A stretch of DNA of 64,000 nt, taken from assembly GCF_000576555.1 (NCBI RefSeq), contig NZ_CP007145.1, forward strand, positions 620,001 through 684,000, in the 5' to 3' direction. Numbering within the stretch: position 1 is the first letter of the stretch; the number at the start of each line of letters is the position of its first letter. This document shows positions 27,642-36,651 of the stretch, one piece after another. Made by a program: the position numbers and the translations under genes. Origin of the DNA: Hymenobacter swuensis DY53. GTDB taxonomy: Bacteria > Bacteroidota > Bacteroidia > Cytophagales > Hymenobacteraceae. The notes below the pieces were generated by a model. It did not search any database. It had not been told where the DNA came from and worked only from the letters and a program-made list of their open reading frames with translations.

Positions 27642-28408
27642 TAGCGGGTAGAGCTAATGGGCAACTTGCTCAGCGGGGTGAGGCTGCCGTTGCGGTAGCG
27701 GTACTGGTACAGACCATCGGGGCCGATGGCCAGCAGCAGCCCCCGGTGCGGAATGACATCCGACACGTTTACCGGGAAAACCTGCGGCGTGGGTAGCAGC
27801 GGGGCCTGCCGGGTATCATAGACCTTGAGCTGGTCCTTATCGCATACGAACAGCAGGGTGCTGTCCACCCCCAGGCCCAGCGGGTGCTGCATAGGGTAAC
27901 TCTGGGCCAGACGTGGGGCGCGTAGGTTCGTCAGGTCAATTACTTGCAGCTGATTCGGCCCGCCGCCGCAGGTTCGCCCGTCGCGCAGGGTTACGTAGGC
28001 GTACCGTTCGTCTACCACCACCGGGTCGCAGCTCATAACGTGCTGATAATAGGCCGCCTGTTGGGGTTGATTGGGCACGGTGGCATCAAAAATGAACATG
28101 CCGCGCTGCGTACCCAGAAACAGGTAGGGCGGCCTCGGGTAAATAGTTTCGATGCCCAGCCCCAGCGGAATGATGGTGCCTCTGGCCGGCGCGGCTGGGT
28201 TGGCCAGGCTAAAGGACCGCAGGCTCTCATTGTCCACCACGTACAGCGTGTTATCAAGGACGGTGAAGCGGGCCAGGGAGCCGCCTTTGCCGTTATCGGC
28301 GGCGGCATCGGCACTGTTAGGGCTGGCGTCGCTGTTGGTGCTGCAGGAAGTGAGAGGCAGGCTGCCGAGTAGGCCGACCAGGAGCAGAAGAGTAGAAAAT
28401 TGCTTCAT
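27641..28408 (-). CDS. LVIVD-repeat lipoprotein
   Basis: A 255-residue lipoprotein: signal peptide ending TSC (lipobox LTSC), Asn/Asp-rich linker, then propeller-like repeats with the LVIVD pattern (LYVVDNESLRSFSL, PYLFLGTQRGMFIFDA, QLQVIDLTNLRAPRL, LLFVCDKDQLKVYD). Such proteins are surface-exposed or periplasmic; the role is unknown. The gene lies 12 bp downstream of a second lipoprotein gene of the same kind and its stop overlaps the start of the beta-barrel gene, consistent with a three-gene operon for a cell-surface assembly. Confidence 0.83.
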   Translation of the reverse strand: MKQFSTLLLLVGLLGSLPLTSCSTNSDASPNSADAAADNGKGGSLARFTVLDNTLYVVDNESLRSFSLANPAAPARGTIIPLGLGIETIYPRPPYLFLGTQRGMFIFDATVPNQPQQAAYYQHVMSCDPVVVDERYAYVTLRDGRTCGGGPNQLQVIDLTNLRAPRLAQSYPMQHPLGLGVDSTLLFVCDKDQLKVYDTRQAPLLPTPQVFPVNVSDVIPHRGLLLAIGPDGLYQYRYRNGSLTPLSKLPISSTR

Positions 28409-28420
28409 AAAAATCGGGGC

Positions 28421-28939
28421 TTACAGTTTCTGCCAGCCAATAACTACCGCATCGGCCGGGCGGTTCTGGGGCTGATATTCGGCGGGTATTTCGCCGGTTT
28501 CGGGCATGGGCAGCTCCGGCACGGCCTCGCGGACCCGGTTCAGCAGCCGGGCCGCCTGCACGTTGCTCATGTCAAACGTGAGCAGGTCGGAGCCACTGTC
28601 GGCGTAGAGCAGATTGCCTTTCATGGCCACATCCACATTGCCGGGAATGCGCAGAAAAGCTACCGGCTGCGGGTGCTCTGGGTCTTGGTTGTTGATAATA
28701 TGGACGCCTTCGTACTGCTCGTTGATGAAAATGTACGGGTCGCGCAGATAGATTTTGCCCGTGTTGTGTAGTTCTTGGGGCGGCAGGACGGCCACTGCCT
28801 GCTCCAGCTGCGTGCGGGCCATCAGCAGCGGCTTGTACTGTGGGAGGGGTGCCCGATCCATCGGATCAATAAGGCCGGGGCAGGCCGTCAGGCTCATAAG
28901 CAGGCCGCCTCCGAGAAGAATAGCGTACAGTTTTTGCAT
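28421..28939 (-). CDS. LVIVD-like lipoprotein
   Basis: A 172-residue lipoprotein with signal peptide LLGGGLLMSLTAC (lipobox LTAC). The mature part includes KIYLRDPYIFINEQYEGVHIIN, here marked by key words YIFINEQY and GVHIIN, then DPEHPQPVAFLRIPGNVDVAM, which are typical of LVIVD repeats (about two units). It is the first gene of the lipoprotein/lipoprotein/beta-barrel operon. Function unknown, but the operon suggests an outer-membrane complex. Confidence 0.8.
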   Translation of the reverse strand: MQKLYAILLGGGLLMSLTACPGLIDPMDRAPLPQYKPLLMARTQLEQAVAVLPPQELHNTGKIYLRDPYIFINEQYEGVHIINNQDPEHPQPVAFLRIPGNVDVAMKGNLLYADSGSDLLTFDMSNVQAARLLNRVREAVPELPMPETGEIPAEYQPQNRPADAVVIGWQKL

Positions 28940-29258
28940 AGCAGCTTGGATAATGTGGGTTACGGGTAGGAGGACAACTACTAGTGATATGGTTGCATTT
29001 AAGGTGTTCGTAGTTGAAAATTAACACGATTACAGGGGCCAGGGGGGGCCTTACTTCTTCTCTCATAGCAAGCAGCAACTCTGCATGTAATTCCGGATGC
29101 CTCAGGGCAGCATAGCAGATTACAATCGCATGATTCCGGGAATATCATTTCATATTCAGTGGTGGTACTGATGTAGCACACTATCAACCGCGGCTAGCTT
29201 TAACTATTCATTTGAGTTGATTTCACGGCCCGGCAGTATTCACCTTATTCATAAAATA
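28940..29258. other. 319-bp divergent intergenic region
   Basis: Separates the lipoprotein operon (minus) from the nuclease/protease genes (plus), so it should contain two promoters. It is less GC-rich than the neighbours. I see no clear TAnnTTTG element, repeat or RNA gene; short open frames here do not look protein-coding. Confidence 0.5.
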
Positions 29259-30245
29259 ATGGACACTAACGATATCACTTTTTCCGTCACGGTGCACTTG
29301 AACGGGAAGCAACTCGCCAATGACTTTGCTGCACAGTCACCAAGTCGTTTTGAAGAGAATGTAGTCGGTGGTGCAACCGCTCTGGAAGTAGCTCGCCCAC
29401 GCAGCTATTACCAAGGCTACGAAGGCTACACTAAGGATTTTCTGGATATACCCGTTGAGTTGCCAACCCTAACGGAAGAGCAGCGCCGCAATGCCGCAAA
29501 GAACAGTGATACTAAATCCATTAACGACCCTACCATACTGCCCTACACTCACTTTAGTATTGTGATGAATCGTCGGCGGCAGTTGGCTTACTACACTGCC
29601 GTTAACATTGATGGTAGCCAAAGCCAGGAGCTAAGCCGAGGCAAAGACCGTTGGTTCTTTGATTCGCGGATAGCGGAGTCGGAGCAAATCGGCGAGGCGC
29701 TTTATAGCCGTAACGCGCTGGATCGAGGCCATCTGGTACGACGCCTGGACCCGGTATGGGGGCCGCAGGCACAGCGCGCCAACGATGACACGTTTCATTT
29801 CACCAACTGCTCTCCGCAGCACGCGCGCTTCAACCAAGGGCAGGACCTCTGGCAAGGCCTGGAAAATTATCTGCTGCATACGGCAGACATTAAAAATAAA
29901 AGGATAACAGTGTTCACCGGTCCGGTCATGCAGGAAGACGACCCGCTCTATAAAGGAGTCCGTTTGCCGCTGGCCTTCTGGAAAATTCTGGTTTATGTCA
30001 AAGGAGAAAATTTAGCAGCTGCGGCCTACATGCTGGAACAGGAGCAGTTGATCGAAGATATGCTGGGGCGGGAAGCTGCCTTTGAGGCCGGAACTTTCCG
30101 CGTTGAGCTGAATGAAATCAAGACGCGCACCGGACTCGATTTTGACTACTTAAAAGCGCACGAGCTACCCTTGTCTGCCAACGGATTGGAGTTGGTCGCC
30201 AAGCGTTTTCGCATTCGCATGGACTATAAGAATTTAAGTATGTAG
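29259..30245 (+). CDS. Cytoplasmic DNA/RNA non-specific endonuclease (NucA type)
   Basis: A 328-residue nuclease of the ββα-metal DNA/RNA non-specific endonuclease family. The DRGH motif is at residues 155-158 (His 158 the general base), followed by TFHFTNCSPQ (178-187) and FNQGQDLWQGLE, which carries the metal-ligand Asn (192). It has no signal peptide, unlike secreted NucA enzymes, and an extra N-terminal ~95-residue region with no known motif. A trypsin-like protease gene follows 54 bp downstream on the same strand. A cytoplasmic nuclease would be toxic unless kept inactive, so control by the partner protease is plausible. The ATG at 29259 is the first good start. Confidence 0.88.
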   Translation: MDTNDITFSVTVHLNGKQLANDFAAQSPSRFEENVVGGATALEVARPRSYYQGYEGYTKDFLDIPVELPTLTEEQRRNAAKNSDTKSINDPTILPYTHFSIVMNRRRQLAYYTAVNIDGSQSQELSRGKDRWFFDSRIAESEQIGEALYSRNALDRGHLVRRLDPVWGPQAQRANDDTFHFTNCSPQHARFNQGQDLWQGLENYLLHTADIKNKRITVFTGPVMQEDDPLYKGVRLPLAFWKILVYVKGENLAAAAYMLEQEQLIEDMLGREAAFEAGTFRVELNEIKTRTGLDFDYLKAHELPLSANGLELVAKRFRIRMDYKNLSM

Positions 30246-30299
30246 GCGCCGGAAAGCTTACCTACTGCTTAATTCCTACGCTGATCAACTTCTTTCGCC

Positions 30300-31502
30300 A
30301 TGAATGATCTTATCAATTCAGCACTTATGGCAGTGTATGACCGGCTGGTCGCGTCTGAGCGGGAACGAAATAAAACCCGGAATGATGTGCGCTTGGGTCG
30401 GCTTCTTGAGGCTGATACCCCCGAAAGAATTGAAAAGCGCAAAATGCGGCTGTTAGCAGATACAAGCACTGCGCCTGCCCTAACCAAAGCAGATAGGGAG
30501 ATTTTGGCCAGCGGACCCGTGCTGAATGCTCCGCCTGACACTCAGCGGGCATTCGAAAGCACTATCGGTACCTATGACGGGCTGCCTTGCTGGTTTTTAC
30601 TGAAAGGCTGGGAAGCGCGTCGTACAGTTGGGCGTATTTATGTTCGTAGCCGAGGCATCCGTGTGGGCTGGGGCACAGGTTTTCTCGTTGCTCCCAACTT
30701 GTTGTTAACCAATCAGCACGTTATCAGTAGCCTGCAGGTTGCCCAGGAAAGCTGGGTTGAGTTTGATTACGAAGAGAGTTTTGGCGGTATCATCCACCCG
30801 ACTGCACTTTTCAATTTTCGGCCGGACCTAGTGTACATCAGCAGCCCGGCAGATGGCGGCTTGGATTATGCCTTGATAGGCGTGGAATCGACACCACGCC
30901 CTGAAAGCGGCCGACCTACGTCAGTGCTGACGGAGTTTGGGTATAATTTTCTGTTTAGTGAAGAAGGGAAATTGATAAAAGGCGAATCCATTAACGCACT
31001 ACACCATCCCGAAGGGCAGCCCCGCCAAGTAAGTATGCGTAATAACCGCTTACTGGCCTTGGAAGAGCCTGCCCTAAACAACACATGGATGCATTACGAA
31101 ACGGATACGTTGGAAGGCTCTTCCGGCTCCCCTTTGTTCAACAACCAATGGGAAGTGGTTGGCGTCCACCATGCAGCAGCAGAAAAGCGGGATGAAAATG
31201 GCAATATTCTGGCCCTTGGCGGTGGCCTATGGGAGGAGGCCATGGGTAAAAAAATGAAGTGGTGGTACGCCAACGAAGGCTTGCGTATCAGTTATTTCAT
31301 GAAAGACGTTGAGAGGCGTTTTGTGGCCGCAACTGCTGCCAATGTCACATCAACGCCTAATTGCGTCATCAGTTCGCTGGGTAGAACATTTGTTGAGATG
31401 ATGCTACGGCCTGTTATTGGCGCAACTGCCCATCCGGATTTGCCGCCACCAATGGATGATATGCTACCGCTAACTTCTGCCAGAGAATCTCGTCCCGAAT
31501 AA
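30300..31502 (+). CDS. Cytoplasmic trypsin-like serine protease
   Basis: A 400-residue S1-type protease. The trypsin fold starts at about residue 105; the catalytic triad reads His 140 in TNQHV, Asp 189 in LDYALI and Ser 275 in EGSSGSP. The N-terminal ~85 residues are helical and charged without known motif and may be a sensing or adaptor domain; the C-terminal ~70 are also outside the core. No signal peptide is present, so it should act in the cytoplasm. It follows the nuclease gene by 54 bp, on the same strand, in sequence that is visibly less GC-rich than the surroundings. Protease-nuclease pairs occur in bacterial immunity, so a defence role is plausible but unproven. Confidence 0.87.
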   Translation: MNDLINSALMAVYDRLVASERERNKTRNDVRLGRLLEADTPERIEKRKMRLLADTSTAPALTKADREILASGPVLNAPPDTQRAFESTIGTYDGLPCWFLLKGWEARRTVGRIYVRSRGIRVGWGTGFLVAPNLLLTNQHVISSLQVAQESWVEFDYEESFGGIIHPTALFNFRPDLVYISSPADGGLDYALIGVESTPRPESGRPTSVLTEFGYNFLFSEEGKLIKGESINALHHPEGQPRQVSMRNNRLLALEEPALNNTWMHYETDTLEGSSGSPLFNNQWEVVGVHHAAAEKRDENGNILALGGGLWEEAMGKKMKWWYANEGLRISYFMKDVERRFVAATAANVTSTPNCVISSLGRTFVEMMLRPVIGATAHPDLPPPMDDMLPLTSARESRPE

Positions 31503-31580
31503 TCCGGGTTAGGTTTCGCAAAAGTTCAATGAAGTGTCTCGCTTCGTTCTTAGCTGCGAAATAAGTGCAAAGTCAGGATA

Positions 31581-32522
31581 TTAATACCCTTGCCGCAGTT
31601 GTACTTTGTTTTCCAGCGGCTCCTGCAGCAGCAGGTGCCGGAGGTTGCGCAGAAATACTGCCACTTTGCCTTCGTCTTCGCCGGGCTGGCCGCCCCCACT
31701 GTGCTGGGTGAGCAGTACGCGCGGAATATTCCAAAGCGGGCTGTTGGCGGGCAAGGGCTCCTGGGCGGTTACATCGAGTACGGCCCCACCCAAACGGCCA
31801 GACTGGAGGGCCACAATGAGAGCTGGCTCATCGGTGGTATTGCCCCGGCCCACGCTGGCGTACAGGGCATGTTCCGGCAACGCGGCAATCAGGTCGGCTG
31901 AGAAGAACCCATCGGCACTGCCGGGCAAGCAGTTCACCACAATATCCGTGTGGGGCAGGACCGCCTGGAGCTGCTCCCGGGAGTGCAGCTGGGCACTGGG
32001 GTCGGTGCGGGCCAGGAACTGTACATGACAGCCAAAGCCCGTCAGTTGCTGCGCCACGGCCTGCCCGATAGCGCCGCTGCCCAGAACAACCACGCGCTGG
32101 TGGCGCAACAGCCGCATCAGGGGCCGTATAGGATTTCCTACCCAGCGTTTTTCCGCCTGCCATACGGCCAGTTCCGGCACGTAGCGCAACAACCCCAGTA
32201 AGCCCGCCACCATGGTTTCGGCGCAGGGCCAGGCAAAAAAGTCGCCCATGTTCGCAACCGGAAAGGCGGGCTGCAATTGCTGGTACCGGTCTATGCCGGC
32301 GGAGTCAATCTGCCAGAAGCGCAGGGCGGGCGGCATCGGGGCAAACCACTCCGGCGGTGGGTTGCCCAGTAGCAGCTCGGCTGCCTGAAAAGCTGCCGGC
32401 TGCTCATCGGCAGGTATATCGGTGCGGAAGACCGGGCGAACAGCGGCCGGCAGCTGGCGTAGCAGCTCAGTGCGGGCCGAATCGGAGAGGGCGGAATAAA
32501 CGAATAGATGCATCAGGGGCAT
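31581..32522 (-). CDS. D-isomer-specific 2-hydroxyacid dehydrogenase
   Basis: An NAD(P)-dependent dehydrogenase of the GhrA/SerA superfamily that reduces 2-ketoacids such as glyoxylate or hydroxypyruvate. At 313 residues it has the dinucleotide motif VVVLGSGAIG (about residues 145-154), the catalytic Arg in SVGRGN, Glu in TAQEPLP and His in LTQHSGG. ATG 32522 is used; ATG 32513, three codons later, is equally possible. It is divergent from the arsM relic, whose truncated 5' end lies 134 bp away, and it may have been joined to it by a rearrangement. Confidence 0.88.
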   Translation of the reverse strand: MPLMHLFVYSALSDSARTELLRQLPAAVRPVFRTDIPADEQPAAFQAAELLLGNPPPEWFAPMPPALRFWQIDSAGIDRYQQLQPAFPVANMGDFFAWPCAETMVAGLLGLLRYVPELAVWQAEKRWVGNPIRPLMRLLRHQRVVVLGSGAIGQAVAQQLTGFGCHVQFLARTDPSAQLHSREQLQAVLPHTDIVVNCLPGSADGFFSADLIAALPEHALYASVGRGNTTDEPALIVALQSGRLGGAVLDVTAQEPLPANSPLWNIPRVLLTQHSGGGQPGEDEGKVAVFLRNLRHLLLQEPLENKVQLRQGY

Positions 32523-32656
32523 ACTACCCAACCCGCGCCGGAGGTTGCATCGGGCAGCAGAAGATAGGGGCGGGCCAGAGCCGCTCAACAGAGGGGTATG
32601 TACCCTGCAGCCCCGGTTCCAGTGGCAAATTGCCGTCCCGAAAATCCAGTCTCACT

Positions 32657-33442
32657 ATGGACGTGATTGGAGTAGATATGACGGAGGAGCAACTCGACGT
32701 AGCCCGGGGGCACATAGGGGCGCATATTACCCGCTTTGGCTATGCCGCGCCCAACGTGGAGTTTCGGCACGGCTACATTGAGGACATGGCCACGGCCGGC
32801 CTTCCTGATAATAGCGTGGATGTAGTGGTGAGCAATTGCGTCCTCAACCTCAGCACGGATGAAGAAGCTACCTACCGCGAAATTTTCCGGGTGCTGAGGC
32901 TCAGGGGCGAGCTGCACATTGCCGATGTTTTTGCCGACCAGCGCGTACCCGTAGCCCGGCACCAGGACCCGGTGCTTTACGGCGAGTGCCTGAACGGAGC
33001 ACTCTATACCGAAGATTTTCGCCGCCTGCTGCACCGAATTGGCGTTCGGGACTACCGCCTGACCTCCAGCCGCCGCCTCACCATCGATAACCCCGGAATT
33101 GAGGTCAAAGTGGGCAATATCGGCTTCTACTCCCTCACCGTGCGTGCGTTCAAGCTCGATCTGGAAGACCGGTGCGAGGATTTTGGGTAGGTGGCTATTT
33201 ATGAAGGTACGGCCCCGGGTTTGCCGCACGCGTTTGACCTCGATGACCACCACCGCTTTGAAACCGGCAGGCCTATGCTAGTGTGTTGCAGCACGGCGGC
33301 CATGGTAAGCGAAACCCGCTACGGTCAATATTTTCGGGTGCTAGGTGACAAGAGCCGTCATTTCGGCCTGTGCGACTGCGGCCCCGCACTAGTCGTGGGC
33401 AAAGCCGCTAGAGTGAAGGCCGCCGGAGCCTGCGGTTGTTAA
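32657..33442 (+). pseudogene. arsM: Arsenite methyltransferase (arsM) relic
   Basis: A broken AS3MT/ArsM-type S-adenosylmethionine methyltransferase, which turns As(III) into methylated arsenicals. The frame opens at motif II (VIGVDMTEEQLDVA), so about 100 N-terminal residues, including the SAM-binding GxGxG loop and early Cys residues, are missing. Retained parts are VVSNCVLNLS and YGECLNGALY with their catalytic Cys. A TAG at 33188-33190 then interrupts it; in-frame sequence continues (VAIYEGTAPG, DLDDHHRFETG, SRHFGL) to a Cys-rich end at TAA 33440. The stop probably replaced a CAG Gln codon. With two lesions it cannot make a working enzyme. Confidence 0.85.
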
Positions 33443-33460
33443 TTTTCTCTCAAATTATAG

Positions 33461-33496
33461 AAAAAAGCCCCGCGCCTATTCGGTACGGGGCTTTTT
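33461..33496. terminator. Bidirectional terminator after the arsM relic
   Basis: AAAAGCCCCG pairs with CGGGGCTTTT around a 13-nt loop, with A and T tracts. It lies between the arsM relic and the convergent glycine-zipper gene. Confidence 0.88.
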
Positions 33497-33520
33497 GGTG
33501 GTCAAGGACCCTTAGTTAAC

Positions 33521-33808
33521 TTAGTCCTTGCGCGAATACTGGTCGTAGCGCACGGGATCCTTCTTCTTGTCTTTTTTGCGGCCGATGACTCCGCCGGCAG
33601 CGGCCCCGGCTACAGTGCCAATTACCGCCCCTTTACCACCGCCAACTACGGCTCCGGTTACTGCCCCGGCACCGCCGCCAATGGCGGCGCCTTTGGCTTT
33701 TTTGCTCCAGGTTTTTTTGGTCTGAGCAGAAGCGTCCGATGCTACTACCGTGCTTTCCAGAACAAACAGGGCCGAAAGCATAGCCGCATATATTTTGATG
33801 GTTTTCAT
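33521..33808 (-). CDS. Glycine-zipper protein, exported
   Basis: A 95-residue protein with a signal peptide (MLSALFVLESTVVASDASAQ, residues 10-29, cleavage near AQ) and a mature glycine-zipper region KGAAIGGGAGAVTGAVVGG then KGAVIGTVAGAAAGGVIG, alternating small residues that pack as membrane helices. The C-terminus is basic and Asp-rich (KKDKKKDPVRYDQYSRKD). Such proteins are common in Bacteroidota and of unknown role, probably in the envelope. ATG 33808 starts the signal peptide. Confidence 0.82.
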   Translation of the reverse strand: MKTIKIYAAMLSALFVLESTVVASDASAQTKKTWSKKAKGAAIGGGAGAVTGAVVGGGKGAVIGTVAGAAAGGVIGRKKDKKKDPVRYDQYSRKD

Positions 33809-33948
33809 GGCGTAAGTCGTTAACACGGAGAAAAATGTGTTTAGGTCGTCTAACGCGTATGCATCTGAGGGGTTTCTGCAGGAGCAAAATTTTACACGGT
33901 AAAGTGTTGTTAAATAGTCGAAATTTAATATTAGCAAGCTAGCGTAAA

Positions 33949-33983
33949 GAGAGCCCTTGATTCTGAAAAACCAAGGGCTCTTT
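33949..33983 (-). terminator. Terminator of the S9 peptidase gene
   Basis: AAGAGAGCCCTTG and CAAGGGCTCTTT form an 11-12 bp stem with a short A-rich loop; on the minus strand T residues follow. It lies 27 bp after the S9 peptidase stop. Confidence 0.85.
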
Positions 33984-34009
33984 ACTACAACTGAATAGAT
34001 TGTTAACCG

Positions 34010-36454
34010 CTAACGGGCATCAGCTTTGGTTGTCTCGGGGGTAGTGCTGGCCTTCTTTACGTACGTGTCGAGCCACGTATTCATCTCCCACAGCATGTGC
34101 ATGATGGACTCGCGGGCAGTGTAGCCGTGAGCCTCAGCTGGCAATACCACGTAACGGACCGTTGCCCCGTTGCCTTTCAGTGCGTTATAAAAACGTTCTG
34201 TCTGGATGGGGAAAGTCCCTGAGTTGTTGTCTGCCTCGCCATGAATGAGCAGAATAGGCGTTTTAATTTTGTTGGCGTAGTTGAAGGGAGACATGGCGTT
34301 GTACACCTCCGGGGCTTCCCAGTAGGTGCGTTCCTCACCTTGGAAGCCAAACGGCGTGAGGGTACGGTTATACGCGCCGCTGCGGGCAATACCTGCCTTA
34401 AATAGGTTGCTGTGCGCTAACAAATTGGCCGTCATGAACGCGCCGTAGCTGTGGCCCATTACGGCTACCCGGTTAGGGTCGACTACACCCAGCCGCTTAC
34501 CTTCGTCGATGGCTGCTTTAGCCGAGGAAGTGAGCTGTTCCACATAGGTATCATTCGGCTGCTTGGTGCCTTCGCCTACAATTGGAATGCTGGCACCCTG
34601 TAGCACCGCGTAGCCCTGTGTTACCCAGAACACGGGGGAACCCCAGTTCAGACGCGTGAAGGTGTAAGGTGAGCCCTTCACTTGGCCGGCGTCTTTTTTG
34701 TCCTTGAACTCTACTGGATAGGCCTCCATAAGCGTGGGTAGCGGGCCATCTTCCTTCTTATAATTCGGGGGCAGATAGAGGTTAGCCGTCAACTCCACGC
34801 CATCGGCCCGCTTGTACTTGAGCACCTGCTTCTGCAGATTGCCAAGGGTAGCGTAAGGGTTGGTAAACTTAGTAAGTGGGGTGGCCTTGATGCTGGGAGC
34901 ATCACGCAGGAAATAGTTGGGGGCCTCCTGCGGCGACTCACGACGCGTTACGAAGATGTGCTTGCTGGCATCCAGAATGGTTACGGGCATCTCGTAGTAC
35001 GGTGCTTCAGAGCGCCACCAACGGGTGCTTTTCTTCGTGCGTACGTTCAACTCGTCTACAAACGGCCGGTCACCCTCCGGTGAAGCTCCGGTGCCAATCA
35101 TGTACACCACATCGGCGTTGGCGTCGGTGGTCAGTACGCGGCGGCCCTGCTCGTTGCGGCGTTGGAAAGGAGTGCCGGGGTCCGTGTACGTATCCTGCGA
35201 CGACCGTTCGAACAGGGGCGTGAGGGAAGTTTTGGTTGCCAGGTCCAAGCTCCAGAGCGTCTCCTTACGGTCGGCCCAGCGGTAGCCCTCAATCAGCGCC
35301 AGCTTATCGGAGCCGCTCCAGTAAATGTTGTTGAAGCGCAGGGGCAACGAGGCCAGCTCCTGCGGCTGCCCATCAAACGGCGCACCTAATGCGAAGAGTT
35401 TGTCGCGCACCGAGGCCTCCTTTTTTGGGTCGCCACCGTCCTGCGCCTCTACCCAAAACAGCGTATTGGGGGCATCCTCGCGCCAGCTGATTTCCCGGGG
35501 GCCGGTCGGTACGGCATCAAAGCTGGTCGGTACGTTATCGGCCAAGGGCAGATTTATCAGCTCTTTCACCACCAGACCTTCCATGTTCAGCACATCAATG
35601 CGCTGGGGGAAGCTGGATACCGGCAGCGTGTAGGAATAGGGGCGGTGCCGGGTACGAACCAGCACGTATTTGCCACTGGGAGAAGGCAATGCCTGCTGAA
35701 TGATGCCCGGCTGACCCAGCGGAGCCATGCGGCCATCCATTCCCACTTTTACCACCTGAGTAAGAGCGTAGAAGTCGAACAGCCGCTCATCTACCGGGTT
35801 TTTCAGCAGGTCCTGGTAGGTGCGGGAGGCAGCCGTGCGGCCCACGTTCTGCTGAATGGCCGGGCCGGTGGGAGCCGCCGTAGGGTTAGGGGCTTCGCCC
35901 CTGCCACCTACTACGGCACGGGCAACAATGGTTTTGCCATCGGAAACCCATTCATACGGCATGCCGAATATCCCGTTTAGAAACAGGTTGGGCACTAGCT
36001 TGGCGGTGGCCGAAGCTACATCCACCAGCCACAGCTCCACGTGGTTGTTAGTGGTATGGGTAAAAGCAATTTTGGTATTGTCCGGCGACCATTGCACGTC
36101 GCTGATGCGGGCATTGGCGGGGAGGCCCTGCACCAGCAGTTCCTTGCCTTCGGGCAGGCGCTGCAGCCGCAGAGTAGAAGCGTAGCTGACGCGGCTGGCC
36201 CCATTGGTGCGCGGGTTGATGCGCAGGCCGGCTAGGCGTGCTTCGGGCTGGCTCACGTCGGCAATGCTGGGCATGTCACGCACGTCCATCAGCAGCATCC
36301 ATTGGCCGTTAGAGGCAAAGCTGACGCGGGGCGTCGGCGCGGCATCGGCCAAGGCAGCAATGGCACGGGGCGGTGTCTGGTAGGGCAGATCCTGAGCCGA
36401 AGCTAGGGTAAGCGCACCCGTGCACAAAGCCAGCGTGAGTCGAAGTATTTTCAT
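34010..36454 (-). CDS. S9-family (prolyl oligopeptidase-type) peptidase, exported
   Basis: An 814-residue exported serine peptidase. It has a signal peptide (LTLALCTGALTLASAQ), an N-terminal beta-propeller (about residues 30-540), and a C-terminal alpha/beta hydrolase. The nucleophile is Ser 669 in GHSYGAF, the acid is in HGEADNNSG, and the His is in AEAHGY. This resembles the glutamyl/prolyl endopeptidase-like S9 proteins annotated in many Bacteroidota. No T9SS sorting domain is visible, so it is probably periplasmic and digests imported peptides. Its own terminator follows. Confidence 0.92.
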   Translation of the reverse strand: MKILRLTLALCTGALTLASAQDLPYQTPPRAIAALADAAPTPRVSFASNGQWMLLMDVRDMPSIADVSQPEARLAGLRINPRTNGASRVSYASTLRLQRLPEGKELLVQGLPANARISDVQWSPDNTKIAFTHTTNNHVELWLVDVASATAKLVPNLFLNGIFGMPYEWVSDGKTIVARAVVGGRGEAPNPTAAPTGPAIQQNVGRTAASRTYQDLLKNPVDERLFDFYALTQVVKVGMDGRMAPLGQPGIIQQALPSPSGKYVLVRTRHRPYSYTLPVSSFPQRIDVLNMEGLVVKELINLPLADNVPTSFDAVPTGPREISWREDAPNTLFWVEAQDGGDPKKEASVRDKLFALGAPFDGQPQELASLPLRFNNIYWSGSDKLALIEGYRWADRKETLWSLDLATKTSLTPLFERSSQDTYTDPGTPFQRRNEQGRRVLTTDANADVVYMIGTGASPEGDRPFVDELNVRTKKSTRWWRSEAPYYEMPVTILDASKHIFVTRRESPQEAPNYFLRDAPSIKATPLTKFTNPYATLGNLQKQVLKYKRADGVELTANLYLPPNYKKEDGPLPTLMEAYPVEFKDKKDAGQVKGSPYTFTRLNWGSPVFWVTQGYAVLQGASIPIVGEGTKQPNDTYVEQLTSSAKAAIDEGKRLGVVDPNRVAVMGHSYGAFMTANLLAHSNLFKAGIARSGAYNRTLTPFGFQGEERTYWEAPEVYNAMSPFNYANKIKTPILLIHGEADNNSGTFPIQTERFYNALKGNGATVRYVVLPAEAHGYTARESIMHMLWEMNTWLDTYVKKASTTPETTKADAR

Positions 36455-36582
36455 AGAAAAAGGGTAAGCAAAAGATTACTACCTACAAAAGACGGTACAA
36501 TCCGGCAAATTCGCTACTATTCTGCGTAACATGTTCATCGATAGTTGCGTAGCGTTCCGCTTGCCGGTGCCCCACGTTCATA

Positions 36583-36612
36583 GAAAAAGCCCCGCCGGGT
36601 GGCAGGGCTTTT
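36583..36612 (-). terminator. Terminator of the nitroreductase-pirin operon
   Basis: AAAAAGCCCCGCC pairs with GGCAGGGCTTTT across a short loop (one mismatch), 40 bp after the pirin stop. Confidence 0.75.
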
Positions 36613-36651
36613 CAATTAAAAATTAGAAAAGTGTAACTGCAGAGCAGCCGA

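Noticed and set aside
32357..32656. Extension of the arsM frame upstream to 32357
   Set aside because: This part overlaps the dehydrogenase gene on the other strand, is not ArsM-like and is not protein-like, so the relic is taken from 32657.
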